Origin: UBA2279 sp034399355 | GTDB lineage: Bacteria > Actinomycetota > Coriobacteriia > Anaerosomatales > Anaerosomataceae | Reading direction: 5' to 3' | Assembly (NCBI GenBank): GCA_034399355.1 | Contig: JAXMMT010000009.1 | Coordinates: forward strand, 62,001 to 126,000 | DNA length: 64,000 nucleotides | In this document: piece by piece, positions 47,299-56,811 of the stretch | How the letters are laid out: the number at the start of each line of letters is the position of its first letter | Position numbering within the stretch: position 1 is the stretch's first letter | Made by a program: the position numbers and the translations under genes | Notes under the pieces: model-generated | The model's database searches: none | Seen by the model: only the letters and a program-made list of their open reading frames with translations | Told to the model about the DNA's origin: nothing

Positions 47299-48672
47299 TT
47301 AATGGTAGCGGTCGACGCGGAAGCGCTCGAGCCGTACGCGTTCACGTGGGTTGATGCCGGCTTTTCGCATCGCGATCGTGATCTGTTGATCGACCGTGTC
47401 TACGCCTTCAAGGTCGGGCAGCAGGAGCCCCCGTCGCCAGTCCGCGCTGACGATAACGCCGAAGCATTTAGGGTCGAGGTCGCTCATCGACGCAGGCTCG
47501 GGTTCGTGTAGCACATCGACAGATACTTCCACGGCGCCGAGTTCTTCGGCAGTGAGCGGCGGAAAGCGCGGGTCAGCGGTCGCCGCTTGGATGGCGTTAT
47601 GGATGATCTCGTCGGCCAACGTCTCGTGAGTCGGCCCGATGGTCCCGATGCAGCCACGAAGGTCCGGGCCCCGGTGCAAGCTGACGAACGCACCGGCCCG
47701 ACCGGCGAGAATGCCTCTGGGATGTTCCTCGGCGATCACCCGACGTTCACGAACATAAGCATCGATCGCTCGCCTTGCGAGCGCGACCGGCTCAGACTCA
47801 TCTTCATTCCGATGGCCCCCTTTGCGGCCTGCGCCCTCGGTCATCACTCGATCAAGCAGCAACGCGGGCCCTGCAATCGCGGTGATGTAGCCGACGCCCC
47901 AAGGGCCCTCATATGCAAGGAGGTGTGTCTTCGCGTGAGTGCCTTCGAGGAAACCCCCGAGTGTGACAAAGGAGCGCAGGCCGCACTCCCCCGCTGCTTC
48001 CACCAGATCGGGGTCGAGATGCTCCAGCGCGAGATAGTCTCCCCTCTGGATGTGTTCGACAAGCAGCCGGTCGAACTCGGCGCCACGTGGGTTGTAGCCG
48101 GCTGGTGCGCCGGGCAGCAGGCGGTGGCTGCAGTCTCCGCTCGCTATGAACGCAACGCGTCTGCCGATGCGCTCGGCCGCCCGTCTTACTGCTTTGCCGA
48201 ACTCATGGTGCGTGGCGTAGGAGAGCCATGACAACGATAGTTCGACGACAGGCCATCTGCCGGACCGGTCGATGAAACTCAGGGGCACTACTGCTGCGTG
48301 GTCGAGTGCGCCAGGTGAGAGCTTCAAGTGCGTGCTGCGCAAGACGACGGCAACCCCGGCGTCACGGGCCTCATCTGCTATCGCCGCAGTGAGCGCGGGG
48401 TCGCCGGAGACCGACAGGTGCGGCCGCACAGCGCCGAACTGACCCAGGTCTCCCTCGAGGCGTTCTGAGTCATCAACCAGAAAGCCGTCGGCGACGAGCG
48501 GAGCATGCGGTGACATCAAGACGAGAGTGTCAGGGTTAAACGCCTCGACGAGACGCCGGGCGACGTCCATGGCCCGAGTGGACTCCTCAACCAGTTCGAC
48601 GTCGCGTCCGCCTACCTCGGGCACCATGATCGGCGGGTGTGGCGCGATGATGCCGATGACGTCTGTTGCCAT
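47299..48672 (-). CDS. AmmeMemoRadiSam system protein B-A fusion (Memo-like plus AMMECR1 domain)
   Basis: 457 residues from the ATG at 48672 with GGGGAGG upstream; the frame extends to 49191 only as a shadow of miaB. Residues 1-275 form the class III extradiol-dioxygenase-like Memo domain (GIIAPHPPIMVPEVGG, SPHAPLVADG, ASGDCSHRL). Residues about 285-457 are an AMMECR1 domain (RRAIDAYVRERRV, GAFVSLHRGPDLRGCIGTIGP). In related genomes these two proteins are separate and occur with a radical-SAM partner, which is not present in this window. Reaction unknown; the fusion indicates that both domains act together. Confidence 0.92.
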   Translation of the reverse strand: MATDVIGIIAPHPPIMVPEVGGRDVELVEESTRAMDVARRLVEAFNPDTLVLMSPHAPLVADGFLVDDSERLEGDLGQFGAVRPHLSVSGDPALTAAIADEARDAGVAVVLRSTHLKLSPGALDHAAVVPLSFIDRSGRWPVVELSLSWLSYATHHEFGKAVRRAAERIGRRVAFIASGDCSHRLLPGAPAGYNPRGAEFDRLLVEHIQRGDYLALEHLDPDLVEAAGECGLRSFVTLGGFLEGTHAKTHLLAYEGPWGVGYITAIAGPALLLDRVMTEGAGRKGGHRNEDESEPVALARRAIDAYVRERRVIAEEHPRGILAGRAGAFVSLHRGPDLRGCIGTIGPTHETLADEIIHNAIQAATADPRFPPLTAEELGAVEVSVDVLHEPEPASMSDLDPKCFGVIVSADWRRGLLLPDLEGVDTVDQQITIAMRKAGINPRERVRLERFRVDRYH

Positions 48673-48742
48673 CGAAACCACCTCCCCTAGCGGTATCCCC
48701 GCGAGCTGTTCTCGTGAAACGCGTGCCGAGGCGGAGGTTCGT

Positions 48743-50074
48743 TCACCGGTCACTGACAGGATACCCCAGCAAGAACCACGTCTGTGCCTGTTCGATATAC
48801 ACGTCGATGAATGTTCCCGGTTTCCGAGTCGCCGTTCCGCCGGAGTCGGCAGGAACATGGACCACCTTATTGGTGTCGGTGCGGCCGGTAAGCATGTTCT
48901 CGTCGCGCTTCGAGCAGCCCTCGAGCAGTATGCGCTGCGTCGTCCCCACGATCCGCTCGTTGGCTGCTGCTGCCGATGATTGCACGACCTCGACGAGTTG
49001 GTCGAAGCGCTCCCGGGTGACGGTTTTGGACACGCGACCGGGTAGCGATGCGGCGGGCGTGCCCTCTCTGGCCGAGTAGATGAACGTGAACGCCTGGTCG
49101 AAGCCGACCTGTTTGAACAAGTCGAGCGTGTCCGCGAAGTCCTCGTCGCTCTCACCCGGGAAACCCACGATGACGTCGGTGGAGACCGCAAGACCGGGAA
49201 TCGCGAACCTCAACTTCGATATGAGGTCGAGGTAATGTTCTCGGGTGTAGACGCGATTCATTGCGGTAAGCGTCCGGTTCGAGCCCGACTGTACTGGCAG
49301 ATGCATGTAGTTGCAGACCTGCGGTATTTCGGCCATGGCGCGAATCGTCTCGTCGGACAGGTCTTTTGGGTGGCTCGTGGCGAAGCGTATTCGCTCGATG
49401 CCGGTCGAGGCGACCGCGCGCAGCATCTCGGCGAAACGCGGCTGTCCGTACAGGTCACGTCCGTAGCTGTTGACGTTCTGACCGAGTAGCGTGATCTCCA
49501 CCACGCCGTCGGCGACGAGGTTCTCAGCTTCGGCGATCACAGCCGCTAAAGGCCGACTGCGCTCGTGTCCGCGTACGTAGGGCACGATGCAGTAGCTGCA
49601 GTAGTTGTCGCATCCGACGGTGATCGACACCCAAGCATGCCAGGGGTGTTCGCGCCTGGACGGGAGGTCGCTCGCGAACGTCTCACCCCTGTCGAGCACC
49701 TGCACGCTTGGTCTGCCCTGGCGGGCGGCTTCCAGGAGCGCAGGCAGTGATTCGATGTTGTGCGTGCCGAAGACGACGTCGACGTGCGGCAATTGCTCGC
49801 GCAAGCGCATACCGTCGCGTTGGCCTACACATCCGCCGACCGCGATAAGAACGTCCGGCCTGCCGCCGGTCTTGAGCGCCTTGAGCGACGCCACTTGCCC
49901 GTAGAGCCTCTCGTCGGCGCTCTCGCGAACGCAGCACGTGTTGAACACAACGACGTCGGCTTTCTCTGGTGATTCAGCGGGCAGCATGCCGTCCGCTTCC
50001 AGAAGGCCTACGATGCGTTCGGAGTCGTGTTTGTTCATCTGGCACCCGAAGGTGCGCACGAAGTAGCGGTCCAT
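48743..50074 (-). CDS. miaB: tRNA-2-methylthio-N6-dimethylallyladenosine synthase
   Basis: 443 residues. N-terminal methylthiotransferase domain (FVRTFGCQMNKHDSER with the first Cys, VFNTCCVRESADER), radical-SAM motif VGCDNYCSYCIVPY, and TRAM domain at the end. Adds the methylthio group to A37 made by MiaA. It forms, with miaA, one modification pathway separated by the AmmeMemoRadiSam gene. Confidence 0.96.
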   Translation of the reverse strand: MDRYFVRTFGCQMNKHDSERIVGLLEADGMLPAESPEKADVVVFNTCCVRESADERLYGQVASLKALKTGGRPDVLIAVGGCVGQRDGMRLREQLPHVDVVFGTHNIESLPALLEAARQGRPSVQVLDRGETFASDLPSRREHPWHAWVSITVGCDNYCSYCIVPYVRGHERSRPLAAVIAEAENLVADGVVEITLLGQNVNSYGRDLYGQPRFAEMLRAVASTGIERIRFATSHPKDLSDETIRAMAEIPQVCNYMHLPVQSGSNRTLTAMNRVYTREHYLDLISKLRFAIPGLAVSTDVIVGFPGESDEDFADTLDLFKQVGFDQAFTFIYSAREGTPAASLPGRVSKTVTRERFDQLVEVVQSSAAAANERIVGTTQRILLEGCSKRDENMLTGRTDTNKVVHVPADSGGTATRKPGTFIDVYIEQAQTWFLLGYPVSDR

Positions 50075-50080
50075 GGCGCG

Positions 50081-50917
50081 CTAGTGTAGCACGGAGCGTG
50101 CCGCTTCGCCTGCGGCCGTCACGAGACGCTCGAAGATCTCGTCGGGAACATTGCCGGCACCAAGCGGGTGGCCCGCCATGTCGGGTCCGTGGTAGTCGGA
50201 ACCTCCTGTGACCAGTAGGCCGTGTTCAGCTGCAAGCGCAGTATAGTGCGCACGCTGTCCCGGCGTGTGATCGGCATGGAGCGCCTCAAGTCCATCAACG
50301 CCGTACGTGACCATCCCCTCGATGTACTCGTCGATGCCACTGATGCCAGGGTGGGCGACCACGGCGAGACCACCTGCCTGATGGATGGCCGAGATGACCG
50401 CGGCTATGCCTACCGGTGGTTTTGGTACGAAGTACGGCGCACTGCGGCCGACGAAGTGCGAGAACGCGCTCTCAAGGTCTTGGGTGTGGCCGGACCTGAC
50501 GAGGGCAGCTGCGATATGTGCTCTGCCGATGGCGCCACCGTCGACCGCAGCGATGATGTCGTCGAAATCGATGGTGAAGCCGTCGGCGGCCAGGAGTGCG
50601 ACCATGTCGCGCGCGCGCTCCAGACGGGCCATGCGCAATGACTCCAGGGCGCGCAGCAGAGCTCGGTCCTTGTGATCGATGAAGTAGCCAAGCATGTGGA
50701 TGCTCAGCACGCCATCGGCGGCCGAGAACTCGACGCCGGGAACTACAGGGATGCCGAGCCGCCTACCTTGTGAGAGAGCTTCGGCGACGCCGTCGACGCT
50801 GTCATGATCGCAGACGGCGACAGCGTGCAGTCCGATGGATGCGGCGAGTTCCACGACCCTAGCAGCGGGGAGAGTCCCGTCGGAAGCGAGCGAGTGAGTG
50901 TGTAAGTCAACGGCCAC
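50081..50917 (-). CDS. PHP-domain phosphoesterase (RNase AM / TrpH-like)
   Basis: 278 residues from the GTG at 50917 (VAVDLHTHSLASDGTL). The PHP metal-binding motifs are DLHTHSLASDG, VCDHDSVDG, GVEFSA and HPGISG..., and GGSDYHGPD near the end. The family includes 3',5'-nucleoside bisphosphate phosphatase and 5'-3' exonuclease YciV. It follows spoVS with a short gap and ends 7 bases before miaB. Confidence 0.88.
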   Translation of the reverse strand: MAVDLHTHSLASDGTLPAARVVELAASIGLHAVAVCDHDSVDGVAEALSQGRRLGIPVVPGVEFSAADGVLSIHMLGYFIDHKDRALLRALESLRMARLERARDMVALLAADGFTIDFDDIIAAVDGGAIGRAHIAAALVRSGHTQDLESAFSHFVGRSAPYFVPKPPVGIAAVISAIHQAGGLAVVAHPGISGIDEYIEGMVTYGVDGLEALHADHTPGQRAHYTALAAEHGLLVTGGSDYHGPDMAGHPLGAGNVPDEIFERLVTAAGEAARSVLH

Positions 50918-50924
50918 GGTGGCT

Positions 50925-51200
50925 TCAGTCGTGGTGCATGGGGCGAGGCTCGACGAGGAGACGAATCGCGGTCCTCTCCTCACCGTTGATCTTGATGTCA
51001 GCGAACGCCGGCGAACAGATGAGGTCGTAACCGGTCGGTGCGACGAAGCCGCGAGCTATGGCGATGGCCTTGATCGCCTGGTTGAGGGCGCCTGCCCCCA
51101 CCGTCTGAATCTCGGCGACGCCGTCCTCGCGAATGACCCCGGCGAGCGCGCCGGCGACGGAGTTGGGACTCGACTTGCTCGAGACTTTGAGGACTTCCAC
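50925..51200 (-). CDS. spoVS: SpoVS-family protein
   Basis: 91 residues from the GTG at 51200 with AGGAGAAACCC upstream. EVLKVSSKSSPNSVAGALAGVIREDG and the GYDLICSPAFADIKINGEERTAIRLLVEPR tail match SpoVS (Alba-like fold). In Bacillus it affects sporulation; homologues are also found in non-sporulating bacteria. Located behind RNase Y and the GHKL gene, an arrangement also known in Firmicutes, where ymdB/spoVS follow rny. Confidence 0.95.
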   Translation of the reverse strand: MEVLKVSSKSSPNSVAGALAGVIREDGVAEIQTVGAGALNQAIKAIAIARGFVAPTGYDLICSPAFADIKINGEERTAIRLLVEPRPMHHD

Positions 51201-51352
51201 GGGTTTCTCCTGTGCTGCTACTGAGACCACATATGTACTGCTTTGATGGCGGCTTCGTGGGTGCTGCAACGCGTCTTCGACAGGTGACGTTTGGAAAGCA
51301 AATCCTCGCAGGAGACAGTATAGCGCACGCTGCGCATGCGGTCACCGCAAGG

Positions 51353-52435
51353 TCACTGCTCCTTGTCCACAGAGAAGCGCACGCGGATGTCATCGACCCC
51401 GATGGAGATGCGCGGTTCACCGCGCAGGCTGAGGTAATAACGCTCGGCAAGCAGGTCGAAGGCCTGCTCGAGCTCTCTTTTGAAGGCGGCGAGGTCGGTA
51501 TGGTGGATATGCAGCGAACGCCGGTCGCGGTAGATGTCGGGTTCGCCGACAACGGGCTGTTCATCCTCGGCCGCGACCTCGGTCAGCACCAACACAAGGG
51601 TGGGAAGTTCACCGCCGATGATGCGGTGTGCGGTCCTTTCCGAGACGGGCAGGCCGATACTCTCAGCGGTCTCGACGAGTTCCGCCGCGTCCGAGCATGC
51701 CGCAGGACGGTGCCACACGCTCATCCTGCTGAGGTCCTCGCAGAACATAAGGTCGGCGGTGTCGAGATGGTGACGCGCGGAGTTGTACAGAGTCGAAAGC
51801 ACCTCAGTCGGTGAGCCGAGGTAAATCTCGACCTCCGGGTGCTCGCAGGCGAACTCGACGACTCGTCGGACTATGTTGTGTGGACCCCGAGCCACAGTGA
51901 GTCGACCGGTCCCGTCCTTCTCGACTATCGGCCAGGTGGACTGGTCGGCGCGCTCGGCAAGATCGGTGGTGTCGACTACCACGTTCAAGGCAGTCCCTTT
52001 ATGGATATCGGACGAGGCGATTCTGGCCACCGATACGTTCGAACGCACCGAGAAGAGCGCCATGCCTCGGCCGTGAACGCCCCAGCGGTCCACCACCATC
52101 GTCTCGAGCTTGGAAGTCACGCGCGGCTCGAAGATAGTCTCGTGGAGGTGTTTCGGTACGCCGACTCCATCGTCGATGATCGTGATCGTGCGCAAGTTGC
52201 CTTCACGGGCGGACGCGACGAAGATGCGCTGTGCGTGCGCGTCGCGCGAGTTGCGCAGAAGCTCGACGACAACGTCCTCGACGCTGCGGACGTCATGTTT
52301 CGCCTGCCGACGTTCCGCCTCGGCGATGCGCAGCCGCACGTAACCGTCCCCGAGGCTCTCCTCGACTTTGAGGAAGGTATCGCCAGAGACAGTGGATACG
52401 AAATCGATCAGTGCGTCGTTGTCAGGCATATGCAC
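51353..52435 (-). CDS. GHKL-type ATPase (MutL/Hsp90-like N-terminal fold), unknown role
   Basis: 360 residues (start ATG 52435 or 52429). The Bergerat ATP-binding motifs are clear: N box EDVVVELLRNSRDAHA, G1 IIDDGVGVPK and G2 WGVHGRGMALFSV. The C-terminal 180 residues (LGSPTEVLSTLYNSARHHL, DLMFCEDLSRMSVWHRPAAC) do not fit MutL, gyrase, histidine kinase or Hsp90 as I know them. It lies between RNase Y and SpoVS. I do not recognise a named family. Confidence 0.7.
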   Translation of the reverse strand: MHMPDNDALIDFVSTVSGDTFLKVEESLGDGYVRLRIAEAERRQAKHDVRSVEDVVVELLRNSRDAHAQRIFVASAREGNLRTITIIDDGVGVPKHLHETIFEPRVTSKLETMVVDRWGVHGRGMALFSVRSNVSVARIASSDIHKGTALNVVVDTTDLAERADQSTWPIVEKDGTGRLTVARGPHNIVRRVVEFACEHPEVEIYLGSPTEVLSTLYNSARHHLDTADLMFCEDLSRMSVWHRPAACSDAAELVETAESIGLPVSERTAHRIIGGELPTLVLVLTEVAAEDEQPVVGEPDIYRDRRSLHIHHTDLAAFKRELEQAFDLLAERYYLSLRGEPRISIGVDDIRVRFSVDKEQ

Positions 52436-52465
52436 AGTGTACCTTCCGGTCGTTTCCCGGAAAAG

Positions 52466-52495
52466 CAGAAGGGCCGCGTTCTCGCAGCCCTTCTG
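52466..52495 (-). terminator. Hairpin terminator behind the RNase Y gene
   Basis: CAGAAGGGC (52466-52474) pairs with GCCCTTCTG (52487-52495). On the minus strand the stem is followed by CTTTTCC, so it should end the RNase Y transcript 50 bases past its stop codon. Confidence 0.7.
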
Positions 52496-52543
52496 TTGTA
52501 TGGCGGTAGCCGAATCGAGTTGACGATGTTCGGCTACGGGGAG

Positions 52544-54076
52544 CTACTTCGCATATTCGATCGCGCGACTCTCTCGGATGACCATGACCTTGATCTGTCC
52601 GGGATACTGCAGCTCTGCCTCGATCTGCTTGGCGATGTCACGAGCGAGCACGACTGAGTCGGCATCGCTGATGTCATCAGGCTTCACCATGACGCGTATC
52701 TCACGACCGGCCTGCATTGCATAGGACTTCTCGACGCCCTTGTGTGACTCGGCAAGCGCCTCAAGCTTCTCGAGGCGCTTGATGTAGCTCTCGAGGGTTT
52801 CGCGACGTGCGCCTGGGCGGGATGCGGAAATGGCGTCAGCAGCCTGTACGATGACGGCTTCAACCGTCGAAGGCTCGATGTCTCCATGGTGCGCTTCGAT
52901 ACAGTGCAGGATCTCCTTGGGTTCGCCAAGGCGGCGCGCAAGGTCGGCGCCAATCACTGCGTGCGGCCCCTCGATTTCGTGGTCGATAGCCTTTCCGAGG
53001 TCGTGGAGCAGACCGGCACGTTTTGCGAGTGTGACGTCCACGCCGAGTTCGGCGGCCATAACGCCGGCGAGGTAGGAGACCTCGAGGGAGTGCTTCAACA
53101 CGTTCTGGCCGTATGAGGTGCGGAAACGCAGCCGACCGAGTGTTCGTATGATGTCGGTGTGTAGACCGTGTATCCCCGCGTCGAAGACAGCTTGTTCGCC
53201 TGCATCATGAACTTGTTGTTCGACGAGCGTTGTCGCCTTCTCGTACATCTCCTCGATACGGGCGGGGTGGATTCGACCGTCTGCGATCAACGCCTCCAGC
53301 GTGATGCGGCCGATCTCGCGGCGCACCGGGTCGAAGCTCGACAGGACGACCGCCTCAGGAGTGTCGTCGATGATCAGGTTGATGCCGGTCAGCTGTTCGA
53401 AAGCGCGGATGTTGCGACCTTCGCGGCCGATGATGCGTCCCTTGAGGTCGTCACTCGGGATGTGTACGACCGAAACGGTGGACTCGGCGGTGTGATCCGC
53501 GGCGACACGCTGGATGGCGGTGCCGACGATGTTGCGCGCTTTGCGGTCGGCCTCTTCGCGAGCGCGGCTCTCCGCCTCGCGGATGATGACAGCGGCGTCA
53601 TGCGTGACGTCCTGTCGAACGCGTTCAAGAAGCACCTTGCGCGCCTCGTCGGTAGACATTCCGGCAAGCGACTCGAGTCGTGCCTTCTCTTCCGCGATCG
53701 CGTCTTCGAGATCCTTCTCCTGCTTGGCGATCTGACCCACCTGGCTGGACAGTTGGTGCTCGCGCTTGTCCAGTGAGTCCGCCCTGCGCTCCAGTGACTC
53801 CTCGCGCTGCATAAGGCGGGTTTCTAGTACGGTCAATTCTTTGCGGCGTTCCTTGATGTCCTCGTCGGCCCCGGCCTTCATATGGAAGATCTCGTCCTTG
53901 GCTTCGAGGAGCATCTCCTTCTTCGTCGTCTCAGACGCCTTCTCGGCGTCTGAGATCAGACGTTCGGCCGACTCGCGGGAGCGGTTGACCTTGTCTGAAA
54001 CGAAGAAACGATGCAGAACGAAACCGATGACGGCGCCGAGGACGAGCGAGCCGATAACATAGTAGATAGTATCCAA
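52544..54076 (-). CDS. rny: Ribonuclease Y
   Basis: 510 residues from a TTG at 54076, chosen because GGGAGGGG lies just upstream and the protein then begins with its membrane helix (IYYVIGSLVLGAVIGFVLHRF). A long coiled coil follows, then a KH domain (GRIIGREGRNIRAFEQLTG) and an HD domain (HSLEVSYLAGVMAAELG, RAGLLHDLGKAID, AHHGDIEP). This membrane-bound endonuclease starts mRNA decay. The 398-base stretch upstream has no gene. Confidence 0.95.
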   Translation of the reverse strand: MDTIYYVIGSLVLGAVIGFVLHRFFVSDKVNRSRESAERLISDAEKASETTKKEMLLEAKDEIFHMKAGADEDIKERRKELTVLETRLMQREESLERRADSLDKREHQLSSQVGQIAKQEKDLEDAIAEEKARLESLAGMSTDEARKVLLERVRQDVTHDAAVIIREAESRAREEADRKARNIVGTAIQRVAADHTAESTVSVVHIPSDDLKGRIIGREGRNIRAFEQLTGINLIIDDTPEAVVLSSFDPVRREIGRITLEALIADGRIHPARIEEMYEKATTLVEQQVHDAGEQAVFDAGIHGLHTDIIRTLGRLRFRTSYGQNVLKHSLEVSYLAGVMAAELGVDVTLAKRAGLLHDLGKAIDHEIEGPHAVIGADLARRLGEPKEILHCIEAHHGDIEPSTVEAVIVQAADAISASRPGARRETLESYIKRLEKLEALAESHKGVEKSYAMQAGREIRVMVKPDDISDADSVVLARDIAKQIEAELQYPGQIKVMVIRESRAIEYAK

Positions 54077-54474
54077 CGCGCGTCCCCTCCCTTCTTCAGT
54101 AAGAACATGTACTGCTGTCGTGGGAGCGCACAGATGGCTGTTACCGCGTACGGATGCCACCTACGAGACGGTTTGGCTCTCGCGTTACGAGTCCAAATAG
54201 CAAAGCGAAATGCAAAGCCGGACGTCTCGGCGCCCGGCAAGTGCGATTCATACTGCATGAGCACGGGGTACGTGCGTATACGAGTAAAAGCGGGAGCGTT
54301 CACCCCGCGTAACAGTATCGATTCCCGTAGCCATGCACATCGGCGGCGCAGCCTTGGCGCCACCGTCTGAATCACAATTGCCGCATCACATCGTAGCTGT
54401 CGTACCGAGCGTGCGTCAAGCGGAGATGGGGTGAGCGCGAACAGAAAACCGCATATCAGAAGGGTAGTTCTTGC
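54077..54474. other. 398-bp gene-free stretch between recX and rny
   Basis: No credible gene is visible on either strand. It should hold the rny promoter and leader. I see no clear riboswitch or tRNA. Confidence 0.5.
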
Positions 54475-55116
54475 TCAGAATGAATCTTCAGGAGGCGGTG
54501 CGTCCGGATTGTCGAGCGCAGTAGCGGCAGCCTGGAAGGCGATGCGAGCAGGATAGCCTCGACGTGCGAGACGAGCGGCGAGTTTGCGAACGTCGAGGTC
54601 CGGGCGTGCCCACCTGCAGGCAAGTGCAAGGGCACGCGCGTACTCCTCCGACGAGGGACAGCAGGCATCGAGTGCGCTTTCAACACACTCCTCCGAGAGC
54701 TCTCGGTGCAGCATCTCGCGTCGGGCGCGCGCTCGCCCATAGCCCCGACCATCAACCAGTGTTCGTGCAAGGAGGGCGGCATAGCGGTCGTCGTCTACGA
54801 GGCCCACGCAGCCAAGGGCTACCACAGTGGTACGCGCAAGGTTCGGTGGATACCCATCAGCACTGAGTTTCTCCCGTAACTCCGCTGAGCCGTGTTCCCG
54901 GTAGCCCAGCAGACGCAAGGCGCGTTCCCTAGCCGCAGGAACCTCAGCCGCTGCAAGGGCCGTCCCTAGTTGCTCGGTGTCCACGTCGTCGCCCTCGGCG
55001 AGACCGAGTGCACGGACCACCGCAGCCGATGTCATCCGCCACTCCTCGCCATCTACGATGATCGACCGGCGCTTCGAGCCGCGGAATGCGGCCCGAAGCG
55101 CCGTGATGCGTGCCAC
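54475..55116 (-). CDS. recX: Regulatory protein RecX
   Basis: 213 residues from a GTG. Three-helix repeats typical of RecX: ERALRLLGYREHGSAELREKL, VDDDRYAALLARTLVDGRGYGRARARREM, RRGYPARIAFQAA. It inhibits RecA filament activity. The gene lies 2 bases behind recA and is co-transcribed from the SOS promoter. Confidence 0.93.
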   Translation of the reverse strand: MARITALRAAFRGSKRRSIIVDGEEWRMTSAAVVRALGLAEGDDVDTEQLGTALAAAEVPAARERALRLLGYREHGSAELREKLSADGYPPNLARTTVVALGCVGLVDDDRYAALLARTLVDGRGYGRARARREMLHRELSEECVESALDACCPSSEEYARALALACRWARPDLDVRKLAARLARRGYPARIAFQAAATALDNPDAPPPEDSF

Positions 55117-55118
55117 CG

Positions 55119-56144
55119 CTACTCGACGTTCTCTTCAACCGCTGGCGGAGCCGGGATCAGGCCGAGCCGTTCGCGAATCGTATGCTCGATCGGGTTGCGG
55201 ATATCGAGATGCTCACGCAGGTACTCCTTGGCTGCCTCACGGCCCTGGCCGAGACGGTCTTCGCCGTAGGTATACCAGGCACCGGACTTCTGGATGATGC
55301 CCTCTTCGACGCCAAGGTCGAGCAGGCTGCCTTCCTTGGAAATGCCGAGGCCGTACATGATGTCGAACTCCGCCTGTCGGAACGGAGAGGCGACTTTGTT
55401 CTTGACGACCTTCGCCCGTACACGGTTGCCTATCAGTTCCGTTCCCTGCTTGATGGAGTCGATGCGGCGTATATCGATACGGATGGATGCGTAGAACTTC
55501 AACGCCCGTCCACCAGAGGTAGTCTCAGGATTGCCGAACATCACGCCGATCTTCTCACGCAGCTGGTTGATGAAGATGCACGTGGTCTGGGACTTACTCA
55601 GCGAACCGGCCAGCTTGCGCATCGCCTGACTCATCAAGCGTGCCTGCAGACCGACGGTGACGTCGCCCATCTCACCCTCGAGTTCAGCTCGAGGAACGAG
55701 TGCAGCGACGGAGTCGATGACGATCACGTCGATGGCGCCCGAGTGCACCAGCATGTCGGTGATTTCAAGGGCCTGTTCACCGGTGTCTGGTTGCGAGATG
55801 AGAATGTCGTCAATGTCGACTCCCAAACGTGTCGCGTACGCGGGATCCAGCGCGTGCTCGACGTCGATGAAGGCGGCGATGCCACCCATGGCCTGGGCCT
55901 CAGCGACGATCTGAAGCGCCAGAGTGGTCTTTCCCGAGGACTCAGGTCCATAGATTTCAATGATCCTGCCACGCGGGACGCCTCCGACACCGAGTGCCGC
56001 GTCCAGGGCGAGCGATCCCGTAGGGATAGCTGGCACCTTGACGAGTGAATTGTGCTCGCCAAGACGCATGAGTGAGCCCTTGCCGAACTTGCGCTCGATC
56101 TGCTCACGCGTGAGATCGAGGACTTTCTCCTTGTCCTTGTCCAT
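55119..56144 (-). CDS. recA: Recombinase RecA
   Basis: 341 residues from the ATG at 56144. Walker A IYGPESSGKTTLALQIV, L1/L2 loops (ALVPRAELEGEMGDVTVGLQARLMSQAMRKL; FGNPETTSGGRALKFYAS) are complete, with no intein. It forms filaments on single-stranded DNA, drives recombination and stimulates LexA cleavage. The promoter carries a perfect LexA box. Confidence 0.98.
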   Translation of the reverse strand: MDKDKEKVLDLTREQIERKFGKGSLMRLGEHNSLVKVPAIPTGSLALDAALGVGGVPRGRIIEIYGPESSGKTTLALQIVAEAQAMGGIAAFIDVEHALDPAYATRLGVDIDDILISQPDTGEQALEITDMLVHSGAIDVIVIDSVAALVPRAELEGEMGDVTVGLQARLMSQAMRKLAGSLSKSQTTCIFINQLREKIGVMFGNPETTSGGRALKFYASIRIDIRRIDSIKQGTELIGNRVRAKVVKNKVASPFRQAEFDIMYGLGISKEGSLLDLGVEEGIIQKSGAWYTYGEDRLGQGREAAKEYLREHLDIRNPIEHTIRERLGLIPAPPAVEENVE

Positions 56145-56193
56145 GAAGACTCGCTCCTTCTCCGGTGCGGGCGACCCCTGAAAGGCTGCCTTG

Positions 56194-56222
56194 AACGTAC
56201 ACGAACACGTGTTCGGTGTCAA
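56194..56222 (-). promoter_or_regulatory. recA promoter with LexA box in the spacer
   Basis: On the minus strand: -35 TTGACA (plus-strand 56217-56222), 17-base spacer holding the LexA box CGAACACGTGTTCG (56202-56215), -10 TACGTT (plus-strand 56194-56199). Confidence 0.85.
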
Positions 56223-56810
56223 TCACTCCGCGAACGGCGCGAACGCGCGTTTCTCGTAGACCGGGCCATGCGGAGTGAGCGTGCTTGAGAACAGGGTAAC
56301 GCCACACACTGACATGCGTTTCGCGCGGTCATTGGTAGTGAAGATGACGTGGTTCCCTGCATCGAGAGTTTCGAACGTGACACGCCGGGCGCCCCGCGCG
56401 CGAACGAGTGTGATATGTGGTTTGAAAGGACGTGTCTCGGCAGGGAAGCCTACGGCCGCGAGTGCGGCGTCCAGTTCGTGTGCGAGTTCCACGGCGGCAT
56501 CCATCCCCTGCTCCAGCCGGCCCCAGAGCATGGTCGCCGAGCGTGTACGTGGTACTGCGACGATCTCACCGACGCGCAACTGGAAGGGAGGCAAGATGGC
56601 TGCGGCGTTCGTGAGCGCGTCCGAGGCCTCCACGACGAGTTCTGTGGGCAGCGAGCCCAGGAACTTCAGGGTGACGTGCAGATTCTCCTCGGCCACCCAC
56701 TTCTCGTTCCGCCACGCGGGCGAGGTCTCGCGCATGGCATGCTGTGCGGCACCGAGCGCCTGTCGCACGAGCAACGGGAGCGCGATTCCGATGAACGTGC
56801 GTACGCCCAT
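56223..56810 (-). CDS. thpR: RNA 2',3'-cyclic phosphodiesterase (2'-5' RNA ligase family)
   Basis: 195 residues from the ATG at 56810 (MGVRTFIGIALP). The two catalytic HxT motifs are HVTLKFLGS and HITLVRARG. Opens 2',3'-cyclic phosphate ends of RNA. The common order cinA-thpR-recA-recX is preserved here. Confidence 0.92.
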   Translation of the reverse strand: MGVRTFIGIALPLLVRQALGAAQHAMRETSPAWRNEKWVAEENLHVTLKFLGSLPTELVVEASDALTNAAAILPPFQLRVGEIVAVPRTRSATMLWGRLEQGMDAAVELAHELDAALAAVGFPAETRPFKPHITLVRARGARRVTFETLDAGNHVIFTTNDRAKRMSVCGVTLFSSTLTPHGPVYEKRAFAPFAE

Positions 56811-56811
56811 G

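Noticed and set aside
47299..49191. 630-residue frame suggesting a longer AmmeMemoRadiSam protein
   Set aside because: The first 173 residues are Arg/Ser-rich nonsense overlapping miaB in another frame; the ATG at 48672 has a good ribosome binding site and the native N-terminus.
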